From positions 4,500,762 through 4,564,761 of the forward strand of contig KB235926.1 in the NCBI GenBank assembly GCA_000332255.1: DNA of 64,000 bases, written 5' to 3'. The stretch comes from a cyanobacterium PCC 7702. GTDB taxonomy: Bacteria; Cyanobacteriota; Cyanobacteriia; Cyanobacteriales; Nostocaceae. Below the pieces are notes generated by a model that did no database searches, was not told where the DNA came from, and saw only the letters and a list, made by a program, of their open reading frames with translations. Within the stretch, counting starts at the first letter, position 1; each line of letters starts with the position of its first letter. Positions 38,321 through 46,559 of this stretch are shown piece after piece. The position numbers and the translations under genes were made by a program.

Positions 38321-39358
38321 ATGATAAGATCTCAATCTACTAGTGACAGTGTTACTTCTGAAAAGAACATTAAAAATCGCTTGCAGGTACAGCGTTTGCT
38401 AGAACCTGGTTTGATTATTTCTTCTAGTTTTGGAAGCGATGCGGTGAAAGGATTGACCCAAATACCTAAAACTCTACCGCCACGTTATTTTTATGACGAT
38501 CGCGGTTCCGAGTTATTCGAGCAGATTTGTGCGTTACCAGAGTACTATCTCACTCGCACGGAAACAGAAATTCTCCAAAAATGTGCTGGTGAAATTGTGC
38601 GAATAACCGGTGCTTGTGAAATTGTCGAGTTGGGAAGCGGTAGTTCTACCAAAACTCGCATTTTGCTAAATGCTTACCAGCAGCAAGGATTACCCCTGCA
38701 CTATTTGCCAGTTGACGTGAGTGCAGGTATGCTGGAAAAAAGTGCCATCCAACTATTGGTAGATTATCCTTCCCTGCAAATTCACGCTCTTGCAGGAACC
38801 TACGAACTAGCGCTTTCCCAACTTCAACCCAGCCAATTATCGAATCGCATGATTTGTTTTCTCGGTAGTAGTTTGGGTAATTTAAATCCTCAAGAGTGTG
38901 ATGTTTTCCTATCTGAAATTGTAGCGGCACTGCAAGTAGGAGAGTATTTTTTACTAGGGATAGACTTGCAAAAGCCAAAACCCATTTTGGAAGCAGCTTA
39001 TAACGACGCCCAAGGAATAACGGCAGCATTTAACTTGAACGTGCTGGAGCATCTCAATCGGCGATTTGGGGGCAATTTTGACCTTCAACAATTTACTCAT
39101 TGGGCATTTTATAACGAAAGCGAACATCAAATCGAAATGCACTTGAAAAGCCGGCGATCGCAAACCGTCGAACTAGCTGCTGTCCAACTCCAGATTGATT
39201 TTGCACCAGGTGAAACGATCCGCACCGAAATTTCTCGGAAATTTCATCTCGATGTTATGCAGCAGCAGTTGAAAGCTAAGGGTTTGGTTCCACAAAAAAT
39301 CTGGACGGATCAGAAGCGGTGGTTCGGTTTGTTACTTTGTCAGCTGCAAGGTACTTGA
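38321..39358 (+). CDS. egtD: L-histidine N-alpha-methyltransferase EgtD
   Basis: A 345-aa SAM-dependent enzyme that trimethylates histidine to hercynine, the first committed step of ergothioneine synthesis. Markers are LPPRYFYDDRGSELFEQIC, LPEYYLTRTETEIL, EIVELGSGSSTKTRILLNAY (SAM site), LPVDVSAGML and FLGSSLGNLNP. The ATG at 38321 is preferred over an upstream TTG because GGAGGAG precedes it. It is on the opposite strand from egtC-egtB and about 5 kb away, separated by the IS and the haemagglutinin gene. Confidence 0.92.
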   Translation: MIRSQSTSDSVTSEKNIKNRLQVQRLLEPGLIISSSFGSDAVKGLTQIPKTLPPRYFYDDRGSELFEQICALPEYYLTRTETEILQKCAGEIVRITGACEIVELGSGSSTKTRILLNAYQQQGLPLHYLPVDVSAGMLEKSAIQLLVDYPSLQIHALAGTYELALSQLQPSQLSNRMICFLGSSLGNLNPQECDVFLSEIVAALQVGEYFLLGIDLQKPKPILEAAYNDAQGITAAFNLNVLEHLNRRFGGNFDLQQFTHWAFYNESEHQIEMHLKSRRSQTVELAAVQLQIDFAPGETIRTEISRKFHLDVMQQQLKAKGLVPQKIWTDQKRWFGLLLCQLQGT

Positions 39359-39369
39359 ACTTAGTTTCA

Positions 39370-40020
39370 TTACTGATGAACTGTACCATCTGGCATAATT
39401 GCCCCAGAGAGTTTAGCACCAATCAATTTGACAAGCAAGCGATCGCCGCATCGTACCCGTGCTCCTGTTAAATCAGCACCTCGCAAGTCAGCACCGCTCA
39501 AGTCAGCTCCGATTAAGTTCGCATTGCGCAAATTCGCTTCTCTCAAGTCTGCCAAAAGTAAATTCGCCCTGAAAAGATTGGTATGGGACAAATTTGCACC
39601 CCGAAGAATCACTTTGTGCATGAACGTATCGCTGAGATTAGCACCACTTAAGTTGGCGTAACTCATGTTTCGACCAGATAAGTCTCTATTACTTAAATTG
39701 GCGTGACTGAAATCTTTTCCGCTTAAGTCTGGATTAGGCTTCGGTGGTTGATAAATTCGGGTTTGGGGTTTTTTGACAGGAGGTGGCGGTGAATGGTAAG
39801 GGGTCTGATGCTTGGCCGCCTTGAGAGAGCGTAATTTTTCCCGAGCTTCATTAATTGCTTGTAGCTTTTTTTGCGCCTTTTCTTTAAGACGCTGGTTGTC
39901 TTGGGGAATGCGATCGGGATGCCAAATAAAAGCTAAATCTTTGTAAGCTTGGTTTACCTCCTCAAGGGATGCTCCAGGCTCCAATTCTAACACCCGATAA
40001 TACTGCTCCATCTCTCTCAT
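39370..40020 (-). CDS. DnaJ-domain pentapeptide-repeat protein
   Basis: A 216-aa protein counted from the ATG reading MREMEQYYRVLELEPG. A J-domain with the HPD triad (WHPDR, about 33-37) is followed by a charged helix and a Pro-rich linker (YHSPPPPVKKPQTRIYQPPK), then about 20 pentapeptide repeats of the A(N/D)LXX type (SGANLSDTF, LRGANLSHTNLFRANLLLAD). The J-domain recruits Hsp70; the pentapeptide part forms a right-handed beta-helix. The fusion is common in cyanobacteria, role unknown. It is convergent with egtD, 11 bases away. Confidence 0.88.
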   Translation of the reverse strand: MREMEQYYRVLELEPGASLEEVNQAYKDLAFIWHPDRIPQDNQRLKEKAQKKLQAINEAREKLRSLKAAKHQTPYHSPPPPVKKPQTRIYQPPKPNPDLSGKDFSHANLSNRDLSGRNMSYANLSGANLSDTFMHKVILRGANLSHTNLFRANLLLADLREANLRNANLIGADLSGADLRGADLTGARVRCGDRLLVKLIGAKLSGAIMPDGTVHQ

Positions 40021-40432
40021 AAGGCTTTCAATGATAATCAACTTCAATTATCAGTGATGCGGCTGACTATCAGCTTTATTTTTGTCCAATCTTTCCGTTA
40101 CTAGGCAATTACAACCAAGTCGGGAATCTTCCGCAGTACTGCCACCAGTCAAAGCAATGTTATACTGCTACTGTCTCAAAATTGTAACAACAGGTTTAGA
40201 TGCTCAACCTGATTATCAATCTTTTTTAACGCCCGGCCTTTGATTTTACCTACTGGGCTTCTATCCGCTTAACCATCTGATTTTCTCAATATAACTGGTT
40301 GCCGACAACCAATACAGTAGTAATTTACGATACATTTTCTGCCTGGAAAAAACTGTTTGCTCAAGGAAGATTTGCTCGTTTTCAGTATCCTAAATGTACT
40401 TTTGAACGCCTGCTTTTGGAGAACTAATACCT
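40021..40432. other. Intergenic, no gene seen
   Basis: About 410 bases upstream of the DnaJ gene and before the 30-codon Cys-rich ORF. It is AT-rich and I find no coding frame or clear hairpin. It may carry promoters for both sides. Confidence 0.4.
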
Positions 40433-40525
40433 ATGAAAAACCCAGAATTGACAATTCAAGATTCTGACACCTGTGGATGCTGTCTGCCCAGTTCCCTAAT
40501 TTGCGGTTGCGCTTGGTTATTTTAA
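40433..40525 (+). CDS. Candidate 30-aa Cys-rich peptide
   Basis: A 30-codon ORF from ATG to TAA reading MKNPELTIQDSD and then a tail with five cysteines (CGCC, CGC) and ending in AWLF. A possible ribosome site (GGAG, 40418-40421) lies 11 bases before the ATG. The short acidic head and Cys-rich tail resemble the 94-aa gene product 5 kb upstream, though the sequences are not evidently homologous. No modification or export genes are adjacent. It could be a chance ORF; the composition and ribosome site are the only support. Confidence 0.4.
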   Translation: MKNPELTIQDSDTCGCCLPSSLICGCAWLF

Positions 40526-40815
40526 ATTATAAAGCTAAGGGCTGAAATACCATCCATATCAGCCCCCCTTGCTCATATTATCCCAACCTAGCAGTTCTGT
40601 TTAGAACGGACGAGACTGTTCGAGCATTTTACCAATTTTGTTTGCCGTGAATATTTAGTTAGCGTTTATACTTTTCCCAAGTCAGCAGCGTAGTTGTTAC
40701 GGGCTTTGATGAAGCGATCGCGTTTTTTTCTCAACGCCCTGGTAAGGCTTTGTCTCCGAAAACTCACTCTTTCAAACTACAGAATTTTCATGGCATCAAA
40801 CAAAATTCTTGCACT

Positions 40816-41307
40816 CTAACGATTGCTCAAGCGCTGGCGCAGCGCTCGTAAATAAGCTCGCACCGGAATTTGATAAATCTCGATCAAAAGCCAGATAATA
40901 ATTGCTAAATGGGAAAAAAAAGTTAATACAGTCCAAATGTACGGAACCCAAGAAAAAGGAGCATCTGCATGGGGCGGAAAAACACAAGCTACTATGCCAA
41001 TCAAAGCAGTGGGAAGAAATATAAAAGCAATGGCTGCTAGCACGTATCCCCAACCGAATTCCACTCCCTCAAGATGAGCTTCTGTCCAACTAAAGCCATT
41101 CCAACGCCAAACTAAAGGAGGCTGTCTAGAAGGCATAACTAGCTGCTGTTGCTCTAAATTAACAGTAAAAATTTGATGGCAAAAATCGCAAGCCATCGCC
41201 TCCATCAATGGCATATGAGTAATTTTTCCTACATGACATACCGGACACGGGTAAACTCCTTGATAATTGAAAGAAGTAGCTAAAATTTTAGATTTGGAGC
41301 TAGGCAT
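40816..41307 (-). CDS. Zinc-ribbon membrane protein of unknown function
   Basis: A 163-aa protein. The N-terminal domain has a zinc-ribbon-like pair of motifs (CPVCHVGK at about 20 and CDFCHQIF at about 39). Two hydrophobic helices follow (VLAAIAFIFLPTALIGIVAC, then VPYIWTVLTFFSHLAIIIWL), and the C-terminus is basic. It would be membrane-bound with the ribbon on one side. No known function. It stands alone. Confidence 0.72.
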   Translation of the reverse strand: MPSSKSKILATSFNYQGVYPCPVCHVGKITHMPLMEAMACDFCHQIFTVNLEQQQLVMPSRQPPLVWRWNGFSWTEAHLEGVEFGWGYVLAAIAFIFLPTALIGIVACVFPPHADAPFSWVPYIWTVLTFFSHLAIIIWLLIEIYQIPVRAYLRALRQRLSNR

Positions 41308-41781
41308 AATACAAATCGCAATGCTTCAAAACTTGGTGGAAAAACGGAATTAATTTGCCATAAATTACCAGTAATATTAAGTCAGATCGATTCCTAAGAG
41401 TTCTCACACCTGGAGAGACAGACACCCACAGCGAACGGTGTGCTTTTGGAAATTCCTACAGCCCTCGGAAGGTGACTTGCCATATTCCACAAGCATGACG
41501 GCTGGCGCAGATACACAAAAAATTTACAATGACGCAATCAAGCAACTAGCCTCTCTTCCCAGATTTGTACTGAGTTTATCGTTTTTCTGAGATTTGTGAG
41601 CAAGTTTGGTTGTTTTTCTCAATTGTACTTAACAAGCAATCCAAAATTGTCATACCTCATACTTCACAATTTTCTATGATTTCTGCTTTTTTGAGCTGGG
41701 GTCTTGACGCTTGTCGTGGCTGTTTGCTATTGTCATTGCGTATGCTTCCAAATTAAATTTGACCACAAAAATTCCTCGCCA
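41308..41781. other. Upstream region of the aro attenuator
   Basis: About 470 bases between the divergent zinc-ribbon gene and the first aromatic leader ORF. No coding frame stands out. The promoter for the leader transcript should lie here, but I cannot place -35/-10 boxes with confidence. Confidence 0.4.
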
Positions 41782-41841
41782 ATGTTTAGCAATAGCAATT
41801 CTTACTTTTATTTTTGGTTTCGGGTGGTTCACCGGGAGTGA
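41782..41841 (+). CDS. Aromatic leader peptide 1
   Basis: A 19-codon ORF, MFSNSNSYFYFWFRVVHRE, with seven aromatic residues including an unbroken run YFYFWF. Its last codons contain GGTTCACCGGG (41826-41836), one arm of a stem with CCCGGTGAACC (41865-41875). An intrinsic terminator starts within that second arm. No Shine-Dalgarno sequence is obvious before the ATG. The composition is what a sensor of charged Phe-, Tyr- and Trp-tRNA would have. Confidence 0.75.
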   Translation: MFSNSNSYFYFWFRVVHRE

Positions 41842-41905
41842 GTCAAGTTTCCTAATGGAAGCCACCCGGTGAACCGCAGAACCAACTCTGCGGTTTTTGT
41901 TTTTT
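41826..41905 (+). promoter_or_regulatory. Transcription attenuator 1 (antiterminator/terminator)
   Basis: Arm 1 GGTTCACCGGG (41826-41836) pairs with arm 2 CCCGGTGAACC (41865-41875), an 11-bp antiterminator. The terminator stem AACCGCAGA (41872-41880) with TCTGCGGTT (41887-41895), followed by TTTGTTTTTT, shares the AACC of arm 2, so the two cannot both form fully. Arm 1 is inside leader ORF 1 just after the aromatic run; a ribosome finishing the leader would mask it and favour termination. Confidence 0.75.
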
Positions 41906-41922
41906 CAGGAAAGCTTATCACC

Positions 41923-41985
41923 ATGACCTATTTCCGTAACTGGTTTTATAACTTTTACTTTTGGCCCAGAACAAGTTCCGGGTAA
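41923..41985 (+). CDS. Aromatic leader peptide 2
   Basis: A 20-codon ORF, MTYFRNWFYNFYFWPRTSSG, with nine aromatic residues (four Phe, three Tyr, two Trp). A ribosome site (AGGAA, 41907-41911) lies 11 bases before the ATG. Its last codons and stop overlap GTTCCGGGTA (41975-41984), arm 1 of the second attenuator. It lies 102 bases before the DAHP synthase start. Confidence 0.82.
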   Translation: MTYFRNWFYNFYFWPRTSSG

Positions 41986-42045
41986 ATAGTCTCGTGGCGA
42001 GCAAGCGCAAATACCCGGAACTCAATTCAGGTTCCGGGTTTTTTT
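41975..42045 (+). promoter_or_regulatory. Transcription attenuator 2 before DAHP synthase
   Basis: Arm 1 GTTCCGGGTA (41975-41984) is the exact complement of arm 2 TACCCGGAAC (42012-42021). Arm 2 also pairs with arm 3 GTTCCGGGT (42031-42039), which runs into seven T (42039-42045), a strong intrinsic terminator. Pairing 1:2 and pairing 2:3 are mutually exclusive, the classical arrangement of amino acid operon attenuators. Stalling at the aromatic codons of leader 2 leaves arm 1 free and lets transcription proceed. Confidence 0.85.
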
Positions 42046-42087
42046 GTTATCAACATCAAGTTCTGTTACTGAAGGGAAAATGCCGTT

Positions 42088-43002
42088 ATGATCGATGCCA
42101 AATTAGCCAGTAAATCTCATCCCGACCATCAAACAATTGTCAATATTTCATCACAAATTTCCTGCGGCGGTAAAGAATTAGTAATTATAGGCGGTCCTTG
42201 TGCTGTAGAAAGTTGGGAGCAAATGGAAACAGTGGCTCAAAAGCTATCTGCTGCTCCAGTACAAGCGTTGCGTGGGGGTGTTTTCAAACCTCGTACCTCT
42301 CCCTACGCCTTTCAGGGGATGGGAGAAGAAGGACTGAAAATACTAGCACAAGTGCGATCGCGCTACCGCATACCAGTGGTCACGGAAGTAATGTCCGTTT
42401 CTCAAATAGAGATGGTTGCAGCTTGTGCTGATATGCTTCAAGTTGGTAGCCGCAACATGCACAACTTCGACTTGCTCAAAGCTCTGGGAAAAGCAGGTAA
42501 ACCCGTACTTCTCAAGCGCGGTTTAGCAGCGACCGTCGAAGAATTCCTCATGGCCGCAGAATACATTCTCAGCCATGGTAATCCCCATGTAGTGCTGTGC
42601 GAACGAGGAATCCGCAGTTTCGATCGCTATACTCGCAACGTACTTGATTTGGGAGCAGTGGCTGCTGTTAAGCAAATCACCCACCTACCCATCATCGTAG
42701 ACCCTTCCCATGCCCTTGGCAAGCGGGAATTGGTAGCACCTCTGGCCAGAGCGGCGATCGCCTGCGGTGCTGATGGGTTAATCATAGAATGTCACCCAGA
42801 ACCAGAAAAATCCGTTTCCGATGCACGTCAAGCGCTGTCCCTAGAAGATATGGTGGATTTAGTGCGCAGCTTAAAACCCGTAGCAGCATCTGTAGGACGA
42901 AGCATCTCGGAACAAATAGGAGTAGGTTTCAAACCTACTCCTATTTGTTTGACCGTTGAGAACAATTCTTTGCTAACCCCTGCTTCAGTGCAAAGAAGGT
43001 AG
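42088..43002 (+). CDS. aroF: 3-deoxy-7-phosphoheptulonate (DAHP) synthase, type I beta
   Basis: A 304-aa enzyme that condenses phosphoenolpyruvate and erythrose 4-phosphate, the first step to chorismate. Motifs: IIGGPCAVESWEQM, LRGGVFKPRTSPYAFQGMG, LQVGSRNMHNFDLLKALGK, VLLKRGLAATVEEFL, IVDPSHALGKRE and LIIECHPEPEKSVSDARQAL. It is the KDO8P-synthase-like beta subtype and has no fused ACT or chorismate mutase domain, so no allosteric domain is visible. The C-terminal 45 residues are atypical and their coding sequence contains a 39-base perfect palindrome. GAAGGGA serves as ribosome site. Two tandem attenuators precede it. Confidence 0.94.
   Translation: MIDAKLASKSHPDHQTIVNISSQISCGGKELVIIGGPCAVESWEQMETVAQKLSAAPVQALRGGVFKPRTSPYAFQGMGEEGLKILAQVRSRYRIPVVTEVMSVSQIEMVAACADMLQVGSRNMHNFDLLKALGKAGKPVLLKRGLAATVEEFLMAAEYILSHGNPHVVLCERGIRSFDRYTRNVLDLGAVAAVKQITHLPIIVDPSHALGKRELVAPLARAAIACGADGLIIECHPEPEKSVSDARQALSLEDMVDLVRSLKPVAASVGRSISEQIGVGFKPTPICLTVENNSLLTPASVQRR
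42911..42949. repeat. 39-base perfect palindrome inside the DAHP synthase 3' end
   Basis: AACAAATAGGAGTAGGTTT (42911-42929), one central base, then its exact complement AAACCTACTCCTATTTGTT (42931-42949). It lies within the coding frame (SEQIGVGFKPTPICL) 53 bases before the stop. It may be an inserted palindromic element or a former terminator absorbed into the gene. Confidence 0.85.
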
Positions 43003-43069
43003 ATTTCACTTGTTGACCTACCAGGAAAGGCGTTTGAAGAAATTCTTCCAGATCCAAAAAAGCAAGCAA

Positions 43070-44182
43070 TTACATTTGCCGCAACACCTGTCGGATAATA
43101 TCCGCTGGTACTTGGTCGATGACCTTTGCCGCACCAATTTGAGTTGGTAAAACAAACCTGACTTTACCCGCTTTGACTTTCTTGTCTGTCTGCAACGCCT
43201 CTATCACTGCTTCTAAATCTAACCTGGTAGGTAACTTAGTTGGCAAACTAGCCTTGGTAATTAAAGCATTTTGCCGTTCAGCTTCTTGCGAAGTCCACAT
43301 ACCCAATTCCACGGCAATTTGTCCTGCTGCTATCATACCGAGTGCCACTGCTTCACCATGCAGCAGTTGGGTATAACCTGTTAAACTTTCTAGGGCATGA
43401 CCAATAGTATGTCCGTAGTTCAGTATAGCTCGCACTCCTGCTTCTTTCTCATCCTTGCTTACCACTTCAGCTTTGGCTTGACAAGAGCGCATTAATATGA
43501 TATCTATCAGCCTAAGCTCTCCTTTCTTTGCAGACTGGTGCAAAAATTCCATGCGTTCGAGGCGCTCAGCTGCTTCTAATTCTGCAAACAATTGCGCATC
43601 CCAAATCACACCGTATTTGATCGCCTCTGCCAAACCAGCACGAAACTCTCGCACGGGTAAGGTTTGCAAAACCTCTGGATCGACAAACACCAAACGGGGT
43701 TGATAAAATGCGCCAATCAAATTTTTACCCCGGGGATGATTTACGCCTGTTTTACCGCCAATGGCTGCGTCTATCATTGCTAAAAGGGTTGTAGGTACCT
43801 GCACAAAGTTGATTCCGCGCAACCAAGTTGCAGCAGCAAAACCAGTCACATCGCCGATAACACCGCCTCCTAAAGCCACCATGGTCGAAGAGCGTTCCAA
43901 ACGATTTTCTAAAGCAGTGTCGTAGATTATTTGTAGAGATTCTAAAGTTTTATAGCTTTCACCATCAGGTAAAATACAGCTGGCAACTTCAAAACCCGCA
44001 GCTTGTAAAGACTTGATCGCCGTTTCGCCGTAGTACTGAAAAACAGTCGGGTTAGAAACCACAAGCACTTTTTTCCCCAGCTGCAAATTGCTCAGGTATG
44101 CTCCCAACTGCTCCAAACTACCCGGCGCGATCGCAATCTCGTAAGCTTGCTGCGGTAAATTTACTTGAATTGTAAAAGCCAT
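43070..44182 (-). CDS. aroB: 3-dehydroquinate synthase
   Basis: A 370-aa NAD- and metal-dependent enzyme, the second step of the shikimate pathway. Motifs: [71 protein letters not shown] and [18 protein letters not shown] with the metal-binding His. Of the two close ATGs (44188 and 44182) the second is better placed after AAGGA. It is convergent with the DAHP synthase gene, so two successive pathway genes share one locus on opposite strands. Confidence 0.95.
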   Translation of the reverse strand: MAFTIQVNLPQQAYEIAIAPGSLEQLGAYLSNLQLGKKVLVVSNPTVFQYYGETAIKSLQAAGFEVASCILPDGESYKTLESLQIIYDTALENRLERSSTMVALGGGVIGDVTGFAAATWLRGINFVQVPTTLLAMIDAAIGGKTGVNHPRGKNLIGAFYQPRLVFVDPEVLQTLPVREFRAGLAEAIKYGVIWDAQLFAELEAAERLERMEFLHQSAKKGELRLIDIILMRSCQAKAEVVSKDEKEAGVRAILNYGHTIGHALESLTGYTQLLHGEAVALGMIAAGQIAVELGMWTSQEAERQNALITKASLPTKLPTRLDLEAVIEALQTDKKVKAGKVRFVLPTQIGAAKVIDQVPADIIRQVLRQM

Positions 44183-44380
44183 TGCCATTCCTTTTGTTCA
44201 AGCCCAAACAATCCGTGTCAACGTGACTATTTAACCATAAAGTTGACTTTACCCCTCCACACCCACAGCCTCAATCTTCTCTGTGAGAAGCCGCCAAGAG
44301 CGCGTCTACATACAAAATACCCACCAGCTCTCAATCAATGGTTCAATAGACGTAGAGCAAACAATTGTGGAGAAAAATCA

Positions 44381-44479
44381 ATGTTGTTAGGTGCAGTGTT
44401 TTACATCGTTTTTTTGGCAATCTTCTTTGGCATCGCCGTCGGTTTGCTGTTCGCTTTGCGTACTGCCAAAATTCTTTAA
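44381..44479 (+). CDS. petL: Cytochrome b6f complex subunit PetL
   Basis: A 32-aa single-helix protein, MLLGAVFYIVFLAIFFGIAV followed by GLLFALRTAKIL. It matches the PetL subunit of cyanobacterial cytochrome b6f (the Nostoc form ends in GLLFGLRSAKIL as I recall). It stabilises the b6f complex in the thylakoid membrane. TGGAGA precedes the ATG by about 7 bases. Confidence 0.88.
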   Translation: MLLGAVFYIVFLAIFFGIAVGLLFALRTAKIL

Positions 44480-44539
44480 TCGCACCAAAGGGTATAAGGG
44501 GGTAACTCATTCACAATCTTTTCCCTTTCCCCCAAAACC

Positions 44540-45547
44540 CTACACCTTTTCTGGAAAAGAGCTGTTGGGTGTTTCAGCGCGAACAAACGGCGGACGCATT
44601 TCCAAACCCAGGACGTTCAACATTTGTTGGTCAGCATCATAGTCGGGACAGGGAGTGGTGACGGTTAACATGTGTCCGTTGTCACTAGAAAAAATAGAAT
44701 TCGCTCCAGCCAAAAAACACAAAGCTTGTTCTGCAGCAGAAAGTTTTGCCCTTCCGGCGCTCAACCGTACATCTGAAGCTGGCATAATAATGCGTGCTGT
44801 GGCGATCGCTCGCACAACATCCCAAATCGGTACATCTGGTCGATCTTCTAAAGGCGTTCCTTTCACTTTCGAGAGAATATTAATCGGTACAGACTCCGGA
44901 TGGGGACACAAACTAGCAAGCGCGTGCAGCATTGAAATTCGGTCCTCAACGCTTTCACCCAAACCCAAAATTCCTCCACAGCAAACAGTAACGCTTGTTT
45001 GGCGAACATTTTCAATCGTGCGGAGGCGGTCTTCGTAAGTTCTGGTAGTAATAATGGTGTTGTAGTACTTTTGTGAAGTATCTAAATTGTGGTTATAAGC
45101 ATAAAGACCTGCCTCTTCCAGACGCTGTGCTTGTGCTTTTGTCAGCATTCCCAAAGTGCAGCACACCTCTAATCCCAATGCTGTTACTTCCCTAACCATT
45201 TCTAAAACTTGTTCGAACTGGGAATTGTCGCGTACTTCTCGCCACGCAGCACCCATGCAAACTCGACTGACACCACTTTTTTTGGCTTGCTGGGCGATTT
45301 TTACTACCGTTTCCTTATCTAGTAGTGCTTGTGGTTTCACTTCTGTTTTGTAGTGAGAAGACTGCGCGCAGTAGCTGCAATCCTCCGGACAACCTCCTGT
45401 TTTGATGGAGATCAACTTACAAACTTGGATTTGTTTGGCATTATGGTATTGGCGGTGTACGCTAGCAGCTTGGTAAATTAGCTCTAGCAACGGTGTGGAG
45501 TATATGGCCTTGATTTCTGTTTCCTGCCAGTCGTAGCGTATTTCCAC
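44540..45547 (-). CDS. bioB: Biotin synthase
   Basis: A 335-aa radical SAM enzyme inserting sulfur into dethiobiotin. The cluster motif [16 protein letters not shown] gives C53, C57 and C60; also [26 protein letters not shown] and [11 protein letters not shown]. The GTG at 45547 is the start, preceded by GGAAGC. No other biotin gene is adjacent. Confidence 0.95.
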   Translation of the reverse strand: MEIRYDWQETEIKAIYSTPLLELIYQAASVHRQYHNAKQIQVCKLISIKTGGCPEDCSYCAQSSHYKTEVKPQALLDKETVVKIAQQAKKSGVSRVCMGAAWREVRDNSQFEQVLEMVREVTALGLEVCCTLGMLTKAQAQRLEEAGLYAYNHNLDTSQKYYNTIITTRTYEDRLRTIENVRQTSVTVCCGGILGLGESVEDRISMLHALASLCPHPESVPINILSKVKGTPLEDRPDVPIWDVVRAIATARIIMPASDVRLSAGRAKLSAAEQALCFLAGANSIFSSDNGHMLTVTTPCPDYDADQQMLNVLGLEMRPPFVRAETPNSSFPEKV

Positions 45548-45806
45548 AGCTTCCTTTTCCTTGAGATGTATCGATCTGATTTCCTGTATTGATTGTTTTT
45601 ACTGACGCGCAGCGCCTGCAGCGAGGCGATCGCTTTTGCATTTTTACTTCAAGTCAGGTTGTTATCAAAATTTTCCTTCTGGTCACGAGGGTGATTTTCA
45701 CGGCTAAACTTAGTAATCAAGGGCAACATTCTTTCACCCTTGACAAATTTTATGTTTGCCATAACCAGAAAGCAAATCTCACACTTCCTTCCATTTCTTT
45801 TCCATC

Positions 45807-46382
45807 ATGAAATTGCATCCTCCTTTTTTGACAACTGAACGTCTATTATTACGCACATCTACAAAAGAAGACGTTCCCCAAATTTTGGAATATTTTACTA
45901 TTAATAAATGTTATTTAACTCCTTTTTATCCTCGTTGGGATGATAATTTTTTTACACAGGAGTATTGGCAATTACAAGTAGAAATAAATTTTCATGAATT
46001 TGTCAACGATCGCTCTTTAAGATTGTTTATTTTTTTGAAAAATAATCCCCACAAAATTATCGGAACTATTAATTTTACAAACTTTGTTCGCGGTGCAGCA
46101 CAACATTGTCATGTTGGATATAGCATTGCAGAGATGGAACAAGGTAAAGGTTACATGACAGAAGCCTTACAGGCAGCAATTGCATACGTATTTCAAGAAT
46201 TAAAGATGCATCGCATTATAGCAAATTATATGCCTCACAATCAGCGCAGCGGTAAGTTGCTCAAAAAATTGGGATTCGTGGTAGAAGGATACGCGCGAGA
46301 TTTTTTATTAATTAATGGAGAATGGCAAGACCACATTATAGCAAGTCTCATTAATAACAACTGGATGGCTTCTGGAAGCTAG
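45807..46382 (+). CDS. RimJ/RimL-type GNAT acetyltransferase
   Basis: A 191-aa N-acetyltransferase with TERLLLRTSTKEDVPQIL at the start, then HVGYSIAEMEQGKGYMTEAL (acetyl-CoA loop) and NYMPHNQRSGKLLKKLGFVV. Similar to enzymes that acetylate ribosomal protein S5 or L7/L12 N-termini; the actual substrate is unknown. The coding sequence is noticeably AT-rich. It stands alone. Confidence 0.87.
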   Translation: MKLHPPFLTTERLLLRTSTKEDVPQILEYFTINKCYLTPFYPRWDDNFFTQEYWQLQVEINFHEFVNDRSLRLFIFLKNNPHKIIGTINFTNFVRGAAQHCHVGYSIAEMEQGKGYMTEALQAAIAYVFQELKMHRIIANYMPHNQRSGKLLKKLGFVVEGYARDFLLINGEWQDHIIASLINNNWMASGS

Positions 46383-46559
46383 CAAACTTCTCATAATTAG
46401 TTTGATTCTGTATTACCGTTGCCTTCTGCTAGTAGGTCTACCTCCATAAGCCACTAGCTGAAAACTTTTTTACCTCGTCATAGGGAATCTCCTGGCGATC
46501 GCTTCTGCATCCCTAGTATTGGTCGTAGTTGTCATTTAGTTAATAAATCAACTCACTCC

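Noticed and set aside
40539..40565. Hairpin GGGCTGA/TCAGCCC after the 30-codon ORF as a terminator
   Set aside because: It is not followed by a T run, so intrinsic termination is not supported.
41674..41865. 63-codon minus-strand ORF over the first aromatic attenuator
   Set aside because: It is the reverse of the leader and terminator region; the plus-strand leader peptide with its aromatic run and stem arms explains the sequence far better.
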